Shown here: positions 44,030 to 55,937 of the stretch, in pieces
How positions within the stretch are numbered: position 1 is the first letter of the stretch
Layout of the letters: each line of letters starts with the position of its first letter
Source of the DNA: Neckera pumila
Taxonomy: Eukaryota; Streptophyta; Bryopsida; Hypnales; Neckeraceae
Direction of reading: 5' to 3'
DNA: 64,000 nt
NCBI GenBank assembly: GCA_963969595.1
Contig: OZ018415.1
Location: forward strand, 18,538,001 to 18,602,000
Made by a program: the position numbers and the translations under genes
The notes under the pieces: model-generated
Told to the model about the DNA's origin: nothing
Databases searched by the model: none
What the model saw: only the letters and a program-made list of their open reading frames with translations

Positions 44030-45770
44030 TGTACCTCAAACCTTGAATCTTCTACTTAGAACGTCAAATCTTCAACTTCACCTTGAAACTGCTCCTTATT
44101 GGCCTATCCTGAGACTGACTCTAAACGGGTCAGGGTTTGATCAGGTAGGTGATAAGAAACCACAGTCCTCGGATAGGTAAAACGGGACAGCATAACACAA
44201 GATGCCGTCCGGATGATGGGCTCTTAAACTTTCAAATTCCCGGTGACCAGCTTTAAGAACCAAGCTTCACCGTGAGAACAAACAAGTCTCGACCATGTGG
44301 GCAATTAACACCACTTTGTCACCCACGACACAAAATGAAGCTAGCAATGGTGTAAACCAAGCCGCCCGCAACAACAAAGTTTACAAAGCCACAAGCCACA
44401 CACACACAAATCTTCAACACTTCCTCCAATCTCCAACTTCAACCTCCAATTCGTAAACGGAACTTTGGGTGAGTGTCTCCAACGCTCCACAGATTCAAAT
44501 GAGATGAGTAATAGCTCTTTAAAAAGCTAGCACAAACTCCTACTTCTCCTCTAAGTTTCAGACAATTCTAAAACTCTGTCCAACTTTTATGGCCATCCAA
44601 AGTTTCGGCCTTGAGAAAGAAGGGTAGCAGACCCTCTTTCACTTCTTCACTCACAACTCACTCATACAAACTCCAAATAGAACAAGTAATATCTTTATAA
44701 ATAACTAACACAAATTTCTACAATTTGTTGAAATCTCAAACAATTCTAAAACTTTGTCCAATATCTATGGCCATCAAAAGTTTCGGCCCTGAGAGAAAAA
44801 GGACAGCAAACCCTCCTTCACTTCCACACTTACAACTCACTCATAAGAACTCCAAATAGAACGAATGATATCTTCATGAAAAGCTAACACAATTTTCTAC
44901 ACTCCCTCCAAATCTCATTGTAAATCAAAAACATGTCCGTCTTTTATGGCTGATCAAAGTCTCTGCCTTTTAGTTTCAAAGGCAACAAAAACCCCTCCAC
45001 TCAAACTAGCACAACTTTTGATTCACAACTCCAAATCAAGCAAATGAGATCAATTTAAAAAATACACACCATGATACACAACTTCTTCAAATTTCATTTT
45101 AAAACTCTTCAAACTCTCAACACAATAGCTCTCCAAACATTCGGAATCCTCTCTAAAACTCATAATGAGAGAGAAGATCCATAGTGTCCCCTTTTTCCTC
45201 ACCCTATCTTCATTATAATCACACAAACAAGTGGGGTCCGCCCCTAACTTACTCTTCAAGGCTACAACAACAATAATTGAGCACTCACTTAGCCCACAAT
45301 TATTTTTTTATCTTTAACTTAGAAGGAAATTCATTCAAGTTCACCGAGAAGGCAAACTATTTGAATAATTTCCTCATACTACTTTACAAATACAAAACTA
45401 ATGCAAGAAATCACTCCAATTATGGAATGAAAAACTCAAACTCAACACACGTCTAGTAGAGGTAAAAAAACTAGAGTTCTAATCAAAATATCACTCCATC
45501 TACAGGAATTTGAGAAAATTCAAATTCACGCTCCGGTTGAGATTCTTCATCTTGAGACTCAGAAAAACCCTCCAGTTCAACATTCTAAACCTAAAGTAGA
45601 AAACAACTATCATTTATGGAATTTGATGAAGCACTTAGGCAGATTCGTCTTCTTATATAGATGTCATGCACCTCAACAAGAAGGCGTCACCTTGAAGCTA
45701 CTCGATAAAACATATAATATATATTTTTACACTATGTACGAATGTACAACACGACACCGTGGACATTGTT
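44030..45770 (+). repeat. Dispersed repeat R2, copy 2
   Basis: This is the second, longer copy of the repeat at 32.9-34.26 kb, in the same orientation. It shares CTAAACGGGTCAGGGTTTG, AAAACGGGACAGCATAACAC, GATGCCGTCCGGATGATGGG and the ending GTACAACACGACACCGTG. The internal unit around CAACTCACTCATA...CTCCAAATAGAA...AAAGTTTCGGCC is present three to four times at about 44.48, 44.65 and 44.83 kb. This copy lies outside the 10-kb transposon, so R2 spread independently of it. Confidence 0.75.
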
Positions 45771-45889
45771 TTGTGGCGTTTCAACTTTCAACAGATGACT
45801 TTGATGGCCATTTGTGGAATTTTTTTTGCACTACACACCATAAAGTTAAATTTTTTTATGTTGAACATTCGAGTTGAAAGTTGGGATAA

Positions 45890-46480
45890 AAAATTTCAGA
45901 ATGTCAAAACTTGATTTTCACATACAAAAAAATTGTTAAGTAGATGTAGGTCCAAAATTGAACTAAATACTAAATCGTTAATAGCACTTAGGTGGAATTA
46001 AAACACCATAATTCCAATGATGGGATTGTTTTTGCAAACAAACTTAACCTTTTCAAAAAAAGAACTGAAAAAATTTGAAAATTGCATTCAAAAATGAACT
46101 CTATAAGTTTTTTTCCTGAAGATGCTTAGTTTGCCTAAAAAACAAGACTGTCCATAACTTTCTTGTTCTTAGTCCAAATAGAATGAATCAAAGCTTCAAA
46201 AGTAGATAAAAACACGATCTTCGAAAAAAAAAAAAAAATTAAATCCAATTTTTTAAAGTTTTTTTTTTGCCCAGCAAACTATTTTTTTGACTTTGGGTGG
46301 CATAACTTTTGCTCACGGGCACCGAACATGGTAAAAATTATATTCTTAGAAAGCTCATGTGCTTTTCTATATTCCAAAAAAGTTTCAAAAAATCAGGTCA
46401 AAATTTCAGGTTACACGAGGCAGATCAAAATTGAGGGCTAGTGTAAAGCAAACTTGGACTAATCCTTCTTTCTCCTCCAA
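45890..46480 (+). repeat. R3-type dispersed repeat fragment
   Basis: It shares word order with 52.2-52.5 kb (same strand) and with 60.2-60.5 and 61.05-61.4 kb (opposite strand): GTCCATAACTTTCTTGTTCT, AATAGAATGAATCAAAGCTTC, CATAACTTTTGCTC and AAAATTATATTC. No frame is present. Old and strongly diverged. Confidence 0.6.
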
Positions 46481-49400
46481 TCACAATGCTTGAAATGCTT
46501 TAGTTACAGCCTTTAGTTACAAGTGTAAAGCGAGGCTCTAAATAAAAATTTTGGGCATTTGGGTACATTAACAATGAATATTCCAGCAATTCGGACATCT
46601 TCTGCCAAATACTCATTGTTTGAATTTGTCCTAATAGTTCGTGTGACATTAATTTGCCCAAATAATATTGTTTGAATTGATGCTCATTGAAATATTGTTC
46701 TTGTATTAATTTCTACAAAAACAAAAATTTATGGCAACACTAATTTTTCAAGTGATGCTAATTTTCCTTGCTTACTAATAAGACAAATCAATACAGCCTT
46801 AACAATCAATTTTGAATGGTTGAAAAGTACAATGTATTTTTATAGAATAGATGACAAGAAATTGTGCTCAAGGTTATATATGGTGTTCGACCAAATATAA
46901 TCTTTTCAAAATCAAAGAATGTACTTTGAAATCATTACTTTGAAGAGACTAACTAAAAAACATGAAAATGATTGTAAAACTCTAATGGAGACCTTTAAGT
47001 TGAAAATGATTTAGTACATAATGTATAAGTGACCCGTAAAGGACTATTGTCCCTTTAGGAATAAATTAAATTTTAGACATGCTCCAATAATCTTAAATTT
47101 TAGTATGATCTTTTGAAACTTTTTTAGAAGATAGAAGAACAAACAAGCTCTTCTAATAATTTACTTTCACTTCAATAGATTCCTAAGAGCAAAGTTATGC
47201 CACCTTGAGCTCAAAATATTCAAGGTCAAAATTTCCTGTATATAATACATTTTTGTGCATAGGAAATTTTTTAATTCATTTCAAAAGATTAATGATGTGA
47301 AAATTATATAGCATCTTGTTTTTGGTCAGTTAGAGCACCTAGATAGAATTACAACGTAGCATATTTGCTTTTGAATTCAAATTTTACAATTTTCTTAGTT
47401 TGATTGGTAGAACAATCCTACTATTTGGATTGATGTGTTTCAATCCCATCTTTAAACTAAAGTAGAAGCACCAGAAATACCACTTTCTTTGTCCCTACTA
47501 GGCAAGCAATACAAATGTTGATTTTTGTGAAGATGTTAGCTTTCTCAAGAGAAGACTAGCCTACAATGTTTCATAATTTATTGAAACTCACATAATAATC
47601 TAAGAATAATCAAAGTTGACAACATAAAATACTTATATACCACTAAATCCTCCTTGAAGTAGGAAATGTTTCAATTCCCATTGCTTGCTATTGATAACTA
47701 GTGGCGAAATGGGTGATTGAAGGTGGCCATTAGTGGTCCAAATAGAAGTGACCAGTGCAAAATGGGTGATGATGCTTTTAGGTGAGTATAACTTCTTATC
47801 AATTCAGTTTCAATTCCTTCCACCTCGTACCTGCTTCTAATTCACAATTTTTTAAGGAATGAACCTTTATGTTTTTAATTTTTTTCTTTAAAATCCTCCC
47901 ATCTCCCCCAATACAATTTTTCAATATACATTATCTTAAAGTCAAAATCTATTGTGAAGAAAACTTAATTTAATACCTTAAAGACCAAGTATTTGTTGAA
48001 CGACCAATTGAAAATTTGAGAGGTTCCTATGAAGTTAATTCTGAATGGAATCTTTCTCAAATTTTGATACAAGGTGTAGAAATATACTACCTTGTTGGGA
48101 GTATATCTTTTTGTATGATTGGATGCATGGATAAAGATTTATGCTACTCAAAGTTTTGGACAAGGTAGGCAACTTCAAGCACTCTACAAAAAATTCTTCT
48201 TTCTCCTCTAAAATTTGATATATATATATATATATACATGTATTTCTATATATACATATATTTCTATATATACATATATAACTAATGTCATTGTACATGA
48301 TGCAACTATCAAAAATCCATGTACAATGCAAAAATCTCACTTTAAAAGGAGTTAAAGGCTATTGAGTATTGACTACAATGGACACCGTTGGGAAAAAAAA
48401 TTCTTCCAACTTCAAATGTTGTAATCTTCTAATCCACAAGGTCAAAGTTTCTGAGAAATTTTCTATCCATTCCAATAGTAGTCTATTATAAGTTTGTATA
48501 GTTGAATATTTCCTACACATTCTTTTACATTTTTTCCTCACTATCCTAAAAGTGACAACTTTTGATGATATATGCTCACAATGTGCCACAGTCCTTTAGG
48601 AATCAAGAGGATTCAATGCTGTGTAATGTAGTACAAAAAGATACCAAAAAATATTTTTTTCAATAATATTACACAATAATATATTGCAATCCATGTGGTC
48701 AAAGTTTGTAATACTTCTTCCACACATTGTCATACTTTTTCAATGCAAAACCTTATGGTTCAAAATGCAAAATAAAATAAAATGAAAAATTTGTGTTTTT
48801 GCCAAAGGAATGGGAGTTTAATAATTCTTTCCTTTAAACCATTGTCATGGAACCATATGGATTATTTTACTACTATTGTAAAAGTGATAAAATAAAATAA
48901 AATAAAATTATAAGATAACACAACAATCTGTTTGTCCCCAAAAAACATTTGATTTAGGAACTGGGAATTAAAATCCACCAGAATGCAACAATGTTTTGTT
49001 CCATTTTACATTTTATATTTAATCACATTATTTATCTACAAAAGTAAATTGGAGGTGGGGGTAGGAATGTAGGACCTCGTAAACCAGGTTTCCAAAACTA
49101 ATTCTTTTTATCAGTGAAAGAATATCACACAATAAAACTAAATTTTATGTGATGGAGAAATATTAATAGAAGATTTCAAAACCAAAAATTATGATATGAA
49201 CCAAACAAATATTAGACATGTGAATTTCTGAGAAGGCATGGAGCATGCAATGTGTGTCCAAGTTTCTTTGGACATAAACATCCAAATAAAGGTCACAATT
49301 TCCAAAGAAGAGAAAGAGGAGGTGCATCCTATATACCATGAGCCTTTATATTGAATTGCTAATATCTAAAGCATCATTACATGAGCTCTCAGTATCAAAG

Positions 49401-49965
49401 TTTGCATAGAAGTTGGCCCTAAAATGACATGTGTTGTTAAAACAATATCGAACTGGACTGCCCAGCTTTTCAAATACTTGATACATGGTTTTCATCAAAA
49501 GTTGAGATATTCATATTGTCCAATGGATTGAAAAAAAAATCGAAAATTGATGCCAATAGTGTAATTGATTTGAAGGTGGAAATGACAACTGGACTATGGA
49601 TGGGGACCAATTGGTAGTGAGTCATGTATGTTGTGCGGACAAGGGTAATGGCGGACATCGGGCCTTGGAGCCGCCCAGTCCATCCAATGACTATTAACGG
49701 TACATGAAGCTTCTTGGTAAATGAAAGGATGGGTTGGAAGTCCCATTCTTTTCACATAAATTGGACCACTGCTTATTAGTTTGAATAGAATTTGAATCTG
49801 GACCAGTGTGAGTCCGTGTGGTCAGGTTGAAATATGGAATTTTTTTGTGATTTCTCCATACAACCAAGGTAAGTACACCTAAAATCGACCAAATAAGCAA
49901 TTCAACATGGTTATTATTCTTATATTGAAAGACTTTTTGTGGGACTTTGTTGGTAGTCAAAAGGG
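46481..49965. other. AT-rich DNA without genes; microsatellites
   Basis: No convincing frame is present. Simple repeats occur at 48,221-48,280 (TA runs and two TTTCTATATATACATATAT units) and at about 48,890-48,910 (AAAAT repeats). Scattered R3-like phrases occur, e.g. ACCCGTAAAGGACTATTG at 47,032. Nothing else is recognised. Confidence 0.5.
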
Positions 49966-50220
49966 CGTTCTAGATTCTCTTAGAATGCATTTTTTGGACA
50001 CTAGATGAATAAACTATGAACATTCAAAGTGCTGAGAATAGGTTTTTCTAAAACCGACCCCAGGCTCTCGTGAATAGTAGGAGTTTATTTTAGGCAAGAA
50101 TCTCTAGGGGTCAATTTTAGAAAGGGATTGAAATGAGGTGTAGTTACCTTACCATACCTTGTGTGAAAATTCCGTGGGACTTCAAGTTGTTTACCCTTAA
50201 CTCTTAAAATTATAGAGAAC
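49966..50220 (+). repeat. Dispersed repeat R4, copy 1
   Basis: TTTTTTGGACACTAGATGAATAAACTATGAACATTCAAAGTGCTGAGAATAGG-type text (quoted in words: TTTTTTGGACAC, GATGAATAAACTATGA, CATTCAAAGTGCTGA, CCAGGCTCTCGTGAATAG) is repeated at 56.91-57.18 kb, where it forms an insertion in segmental duplication B that copy A lacks. It is therefore a mobile or recently copied sequence, not coding. Confidence 0.6.
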
Positions 50221-50661
50221 CCAATTATTGTATCAATATGGAGTTTTCTTTTGGATTTGATATAGAAGGAGCATGGCATGAATGGTGGTATAGATTATCA
50301 TCAAAAAATTGTCGTCATGTCAAACTAATCCTATGACACATAACCCCCCAATATGGATTGTTCTGGGCCTCCGAGTACATATTTGACCATGCACCTATCT
50401 TCACACACACTATGATTTTTGGTTTCTTACCATTTTCACATTAAAAGAATTTGACACTACAAATCATTTGTCTACAGTATTTGTACCCTAATTGGGATCC
50501 TTATCCAACAATGATCTTTTCAACACCTAAAGTTCCAAGACTTGTTTTCCATCAAAAAACACTCAAAGTTGTCATTTCTATTGCAAAGAGCAAAAACTTA
50601 AAAAAATGTTTTTTGCATATAAAAGTGGGAGACTATGTTTTCACCAAAAATGCTCCAAAAC

Positions 50662-50932
50662 ATTAGAGGGGATTTGAGGGCCTTGGAAGATCATTTTAGG
50701 CCCACTCCTCTATTTGCCCAGATTTAGTGAATGGCGGTACAGGTGTGTCAAAAAAAAATTTCAAAAAAAATAAATAAATAAATTTACCAAAATATCATTT
50801 TAAGCAAATTGTTATTTTATTTTTTTCAAAAATGATGTGGTAGTTGTTGTGCCACATTAGCCAGCTACGTTCTCGCAGTGTAGGAATGCAGAGGAACTCG
50901 CAGTCTCCCAATACCTCCAAATCCCCTCTAAT
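50662..50932 (+). mobile_element. MITE M1, copy 2
   Basis: The best-preserved termini of the family: left ATTAGAGGGGATTTGAGGG, right CCTCCAAATCCCCTCTAAT. Duplicate Y at about 52,951 shows the uninterrupted sequence CTCCAAAACTGCCATTTC, i.e. an empty site. Target duplication is at most 2-3 bases and not resolved. The interior has TTTAAGCAAATT, T and A runs and a GTGCCACATTAGCCAGC core. Confidence 0.8.
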
Positions 50933-51293
50933 GCTGTCATTTTAGTACAAGTACCAAATTCTAGAACAAAAACATTTTTGGACACATATAACTATAAGAT
51001 CTTGTAGTAAGCTTGTTTGAGAATATGTAGAAAAAATTTCAGAATTTTTCGCCTTGTAGATTGCAAGATATTAGCATTTGAATTGACAAAAAACCTTTTT
51101 TGGGTCCTGCAAAAAATCGGGCAGCTGCACTTCACAAAGTTACATTTAAATGAAAAAAATGTCCAAAATGGTTGTTATACTTTGGATTCATTCTTCAAAG
51201 CAAGTTGGCTACATGCTTGAAAAGTTTGAGATCATTTGGAGTTGTACAATATATAGGAAAAAAGTTGGTTGTAGAAAGAAGTAGAGAATGATT

Positions 51294-51585
51294 ATTAGAG
51301 GAGTTTTGGATGCCTTGGAAGATTGTTTCAGGCCTGTTCCCCAATTTGCCCAGATTCAGTGAATGACGGTACGGGTGTGTCAATTTTTTTTTTTTCAAAA
51401 AATTAAAATTAAAATTAAAAATGATCAAAATATCATTTTAAGTAAAAAAATTTTTTTTTTTTCAAAAATGACGTGGCAGTCGCTTAGCCACATCAACCTG
51501 GCCATTTGTCAGCATTCCATTATTCCTGCAAAGTTCCCACAGTCTGGAAACTCACAGTCTTTTAGAGGCCTAAAATTCCTCTAAT
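51294..51585 (+). mobile_element. MITE M1, copy 3
   Basis: Left end ATTAGAGGAGTTTTGGATGCC, right end GGCCTAAAATTCCTCTAAT (quoted in part). The interior matches copies 1, 2 and 4, including GACGTGGCAGTCGCTTAGCC. The empty site GAGAATGGTTCAAAACACTA is preserved at about 53,304-53,323 in duplicate Y. No coding capacity. Confidence 0.8.
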
Positions 51586-51890
51586 GTCAAAACACTAAAT
51601 TGTAAAGAATTTAATTATGAAATTGAAAAATATCAATTTCAATGGTTGTAATATTGTTAAAAACAATATACATCTATACTTTTATTTTTTTCAAAAAAAT
51701 ATGAAAAATTGAGTTAAATAAAGGACTTCAAAGTTTATTTTACAGTAGTGAATCCATAACTGCCTACAAACTAGAACACCTCATAATTTTCATCTCATAA
51801 ATCAAAATGAAATCATTAAAATCTTTCTATTTATATATAAATCTAGAAAACCAATTTCAAATTTTTATTTTTTTTAAATGTGATTTTTCA

Positions 51891-52924
51891 GAAGAATTTT
51901 GAATTGCCTGTAGACCGTTGAAAATGGCATATCATCCAATAACTTTTTAACCATGTAGTCAAAAGTTTTGAAAATTGTTGGGCCTTAAAGCTCTCTTTGA
52001 GCACACATTGTGTGAAATTTTCAAAGAAATAAAATAAAATTTCCGTTTGTAGTGAGTTGCTCAAAATTGCCATGTTGCCAAAATTGCCATTTGGTCCTTT
52101 AGGGGATATCTAACCATAGAATCTTGTACTAGGGAAGAGAAAGCAAGTTTTTTTATACCTTGCTAGACTAGATTTTTTTGCTTTAAATCTTCTTAACTTA
52201 AAGTATTTGCCCAAAAAATAAGATTGTCCATAACTTTTTCAACATTAGTCAAAATAGAATGAAAGCTTCAAATGTAGACAAAAACATAATCTTTGGAGAA
52301 AACTTAAAAACATTCAATCTTTTGTGATCTTTTTTGGGTTGCCTCTTGAGTTACTTTTTGGACTTCAAGTGGAATAACTTTTGCTGCTAGTTACCAATTG
52401 AAATAAAAATTATATTCCCCAAAAGCTAATCTAGTTTTCTGTCTTAAAATAAATTCAAAAGATCATGTCAAACATTGAGATCACACAAGCTTAGTTCAAA
52501 TCCCAAGAGTCCCCTACAGAGCTTTTGGACATTACAGGTTAAATAAGCAAAACCTAGAGATGAGAAAAGATATGTAGATAGTCTAATTGAACTATCCCGC
52601 CAAAAAGCTTTCCTTCTTGCTAGTCTTTGAATTAGAGTTTTTTGAACTCTTCTTCTTCAATCAAATCTTCCGGGTCATAACTTGCAATTTTCGGGTCATA
52701 GAAGTCTCACCAACTTCAAAATTCATATTCCCTTTGTCTCAAAATAAAATTGTTCTCTCTTCTAGTTTGTGTAGTAGAATTTTCAAATCAATCCAAGATG
52801 TACTGATTTTTTGGAAGCCATTTCAAGCTCAATTTTGAATTCTCCCAAATTGCATTGTGATGACTGCAACTTTGGGGCTTGTATCTCCTTCACCCAATGT
52901 TTGTTTTTAACCCCTAAAGTTCCT
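51891..52924. repeat. R3-type repeat, further copy
   Basis: Continues the R3 phrase set: TTTGGTCCTTTAGGGGATAT near 52,090, CATAACTTTTTCAACATTAG and AATAACTTTTGCTGCTAG near 52,378. A short frame near 52.6-52.8 kb (83 codons) shows no motif. No gene is seen. Confidence 0.5.
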
Positions 52925-53860
52925 TGATTATGTTCTCACCAAAAATGCTCCAAAACTGCCATTTCTAGGACAAGTACCAAATTTTTAAAAATATCATTTT
53001 TGGACACATTTAACCATAGGATCTTGTAGTACTCTAAATTGAGAATGTGTGGAAAAAATTTCAGAAATTTCCACCGTGTAGATTGGAAGATATTAGCATT
53101 TGAAGTAGCAAAAGTCCATTTTTTGACCCTGCAAAAAACCAAACAGCTGCACTTCACATGGTCAGATTATTATGAAAAAAATCTAAAATGGTTGTGCTTT
53201 TTTGGATTCACTCTTTAGGGCAAGTTGACTACATGCTTGAAATTTTTCAGATTATTTGGAATTGTACAATATATAATAGAAGAATAGTAAGTAGAAAGAA
53301 GTTGAGAATGGTTCAAAACACTAAATTGTTAAGACGTTAATTATGGAATTGAAAAATGCCAATTCCAATGTTTGCAATGTCTTAATAAACAATCTACATT
53401 CTAAATCTTTTTCTTTTTCTTTTTTTAAATATTGAAAATTGAGTGAAATAAACGATTTCAAAGTTTATTTTAGAATAGACAATCCATAACTGCCCACAAA
53501 CTAAAAATCATTGTAACGTTTGATTCATTTATCCAAATGGAATGATTCAAATCTTTTCACATATATATAAATCTAATACTAATTTCAGAATTTTATTTTT
53601 GAAAAAAGTAATTTTTTTATCTGCCCAGATTGCCCGAGTTGAGAAACAAACAACATATTAGGCCATAACTTTTGACTTGTATTTCCAATGTCATGAAACT
53701 TGGTGGGTATGAAAGATATTCCTTGTCCCCACCTTCTATAAAAATTTCAGCCCAAAATATGCAAATCTCCAGTCACACGTACTTGCCCAAAATTTTTATG
53801 TTGCCAAAAAGCGCACGTTGGTCCTTTAGGGGTTAATAACATTTGTTGGATTGTATTCCC
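52925..53860 (+). repeat. R3 direct duplicate Y
   Basis: Uninterrupted counterpart of duplicate X, also the reverse-complement partner of 12.3-13.26 kb. It ends near TTGGTCCTTTAGGGGTTAATAA at 53,840 (quoted in part). It preserves the empty sites for two MITE M1 copies. Non-coding. Confidence 0.75.
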
Positions 53861-54567
53861 CTCAAAGTCTAGTTATTGTGGTAAAATTTTCATGTCAATC
53901 CAAATTGGTTTGAATGTTTTGGAGCAATTCAAAGTTCAAAATGTAGACATTTTTTGACTAAGGTGAACTTTGGCGACTTGTTTCTTCTTCATGAAGTATT
54001 TGTTTCCAATATTTTTGGGGAAAGTTGTGTATACTATAAGTAGTCTAGCTTGTGTGGTTAAATTTCTCATCAACCCAAGAAGTTATGAGTAGTTGAGAAG
54101 AATTCTTGTAGAAAGTGGTTCAACCTTAGATGTGATATTTACAACTTTTTTTGCCATTTTTTGCCATTTTGCAAATACGGTGAGTCAATTGAATGATATT
54201 CTCTTTTACCAAAGTATTTGTATGCTGGTTTTGAAGCACTTTATAGTTTAAAGTTTTCTCATTTGAGTAGGTTCAGAAATTGAATTTCACCTCCAAATGT
54301 GTTGCTAAGCAAATTTTGGCATCCTTTTTCAATACTAAAAGATTATAATCTTGCAATCTATGTGGCCAAATGACTCCAATTGATTCATGTCATTTACAAC
54401 ACATAACTAAAATTTGAGACTAAACATAACATTCAGTAGCCTTCAAAGAGGCTGCCTTTCCCTCTCCAGACTCTTCATCCACAATATTCATCCTCAAATA
54501 ATTAATGTCAGCTTAGGTACTAGGGTAGTGGCAGTACATTATGTTTTGTTTCATTTTCTTTGTTACA
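53861..54567. other. No gene recognised
   Basis: AT-rich sequence with no frame of note between R3 and MITE M1 copy 4. Confidence 0.4.
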
Positions 54568-54832
54568 TTAGAAGGGATTTGGGGCCAAGGGAGGGCCGTT
54601 TCCAACCTGTTTGCCAATCTATCCCCATGCTGTGAATAGTGGTATGGGTTGTCCAAAAAGTATATTTTAAATTTATTTATTTATTTTTATTTTTTGAAAA
54701 ATCTGATGTGGCCAAAGTTTGGCCATGTCACCCTGCTGCAATGGCGCAATTTCAATAGTCGGGGACTACTCAAAACTTGTGAAGAACTCATGGGAACTCA
54801 TGGCCCTCCCTTGGCCCCAAAGTCTCTCTAAT
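54568..54832 (+). mobile_element. MITE M1, copy 4
   Basis: Left end ATTAGAAGGGATTTGGGGCC, right end GGCCCCAAAGTCTCTCTAAT. The interior has the run around AAATTTATTTATTTATTTTT and TGATGTGGCCAAAGTTTGGC. More diverged than copies 2 and 3 but the terminal inverted repeat is still long. Short frames through it are incidental. Confidence 0.75.
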
Positions 54833-54950
54833 GCTTTTTGGACCAAACATACAAATCAACAAATAGTTGTAGAAAAAGGTGTTGGCAAAGGATCCAATGA
54901 ATAATGCATTACAACCATTTGTCATCAATAACATATTTGAGTTTTCAAGT

Positions 54951-55558
54951 GAAAAGACAGTTCTATCTATACACATGGGGTGGTAGGAGTAGTAGAATTA
55001 TCCATGTGGGATAAATAAATTTGAATTTGTAGTTTCTCAAGCACTCATAGTTAAGTCAAAAACAAAGAATTGTATTAAAAGTAGAATTTCAGACCTCATT
55101 TAGGCATAGTAAAATAACTTTTCTCAAAAAACTTTGAACTGAAAAAAGTTGGAAAATAAAGATAGGTTTCACCTCCAAAAATCCGTTTGTCATTTTGAAT
55201 CTCCAATCAAAAGTTATGGACAAATTTGAGAGAGGGGGTGGGAATGGACATTTTCTTTAACATTTTTAAAAATCCTCTCTCAAGATTTGTCCATAACTTT
55301 TGATTGGAGATTTTAAATGCCAAAAGGATCTTTGGAGGTGAAACTTATGTTCATTTTCCAACTTTTATTAGTTCAAAGTTTTTTGAAAAAAGTTATTTTA
55401 CTATGCCTAAACAAGGTCTGAAATTCTACTTTTAAAACAATTTTTTGTTTTTGACTTAACTATAAATGCTTGAGAAACTACGAGTTCAAAATTATTTATC
55501 CCACATGGGTTGTTCTACCTCCTACCACCCCATGTATATATATAGAGTTGTCTTTTCA
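54951..55558. repeat. Large foldback (inverted repeat), arms about 285 bp
   Basis: The left arm (54,951-55,240) begins AAAAGACAGTTCTATC, then CATGGGGTGGTAGGAG; the right arm (about 55,270-55,558) ends CTCCTACCACCCCATG, then ATAGAGTTGTCTTTT. Inner arms match as well: GATTTGTCCATAACTTTTGA pairs with TCAAAAGTTATGGACAAATT. The loop is only about 30 bases (around GGACATTTTCTTTAACATTT). Arms are imperfect, with small bulges. It may be a foldback transposon or a hairpin-RNA source; no coding frame is shared. Confidence 0.85.
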
Positions 55559-55937
55559 AACAAAAACACAAAACATGAATGAAAATCACATCAAAGTGAT
55601 GCATTCAAGCATAGAGATAATTAATCTCTATTTTGATTGCCATATGAATAAGTTTGCTATTTGAATTACAGCTTTAATTCAAAGTACTTAATTTGTTGTT
55701 AATATCAATGTGCATCTGCGACTTTGTAATTAACTCGGGCCCCTTCTTGGATTCTGACAAATTTCGCCAAGTGTCCTTGTAGTTACTGATTTGGTGTGGA
55801 ATATACCACACCATTTCATCCCTCGGATGAAATGATGTGATATATTCCACATCATTCCGTCCAGGGAAGGCAGTCGCAATGACTGCTACTGAATGTAATG
55901 AAATGAAGTCGTTCAAGTTTGTTTATCCTCACCATTA

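Larger units (their letters stand above)
50625..51890 (+). repeat. R3 direct duplicate X
   Basis: Matches 52,925-53,620 in the same orientation: TCACCAAAAATGCTCCAAAAC, AAGTACCAAATT, TTTTTGGACACAT, GCAAGATATTAGCATTTGAA, GGGCAGCTGCACTTCAC and GGATTCATTCTTCAAAGCAA. It differs mainly by carrying two MITE M1 insertions that duplicate Y lacks. It is non-coding. Confidence 0.8.

Noticed and set aside
32905..45770. R2 copies as the two LTRs of one retrotransposon
   Set aside because: One copy lies inside and one outside the 10-kb element, lengths differ, no TG...CA ends or target duplication, and no retrotransposon genes between them.
46481..49965. Short frames (60-100 codons) in AT-rich DNA
   Set aside because: No motif, no splice context, strongly biased AT composition; expected by chance.
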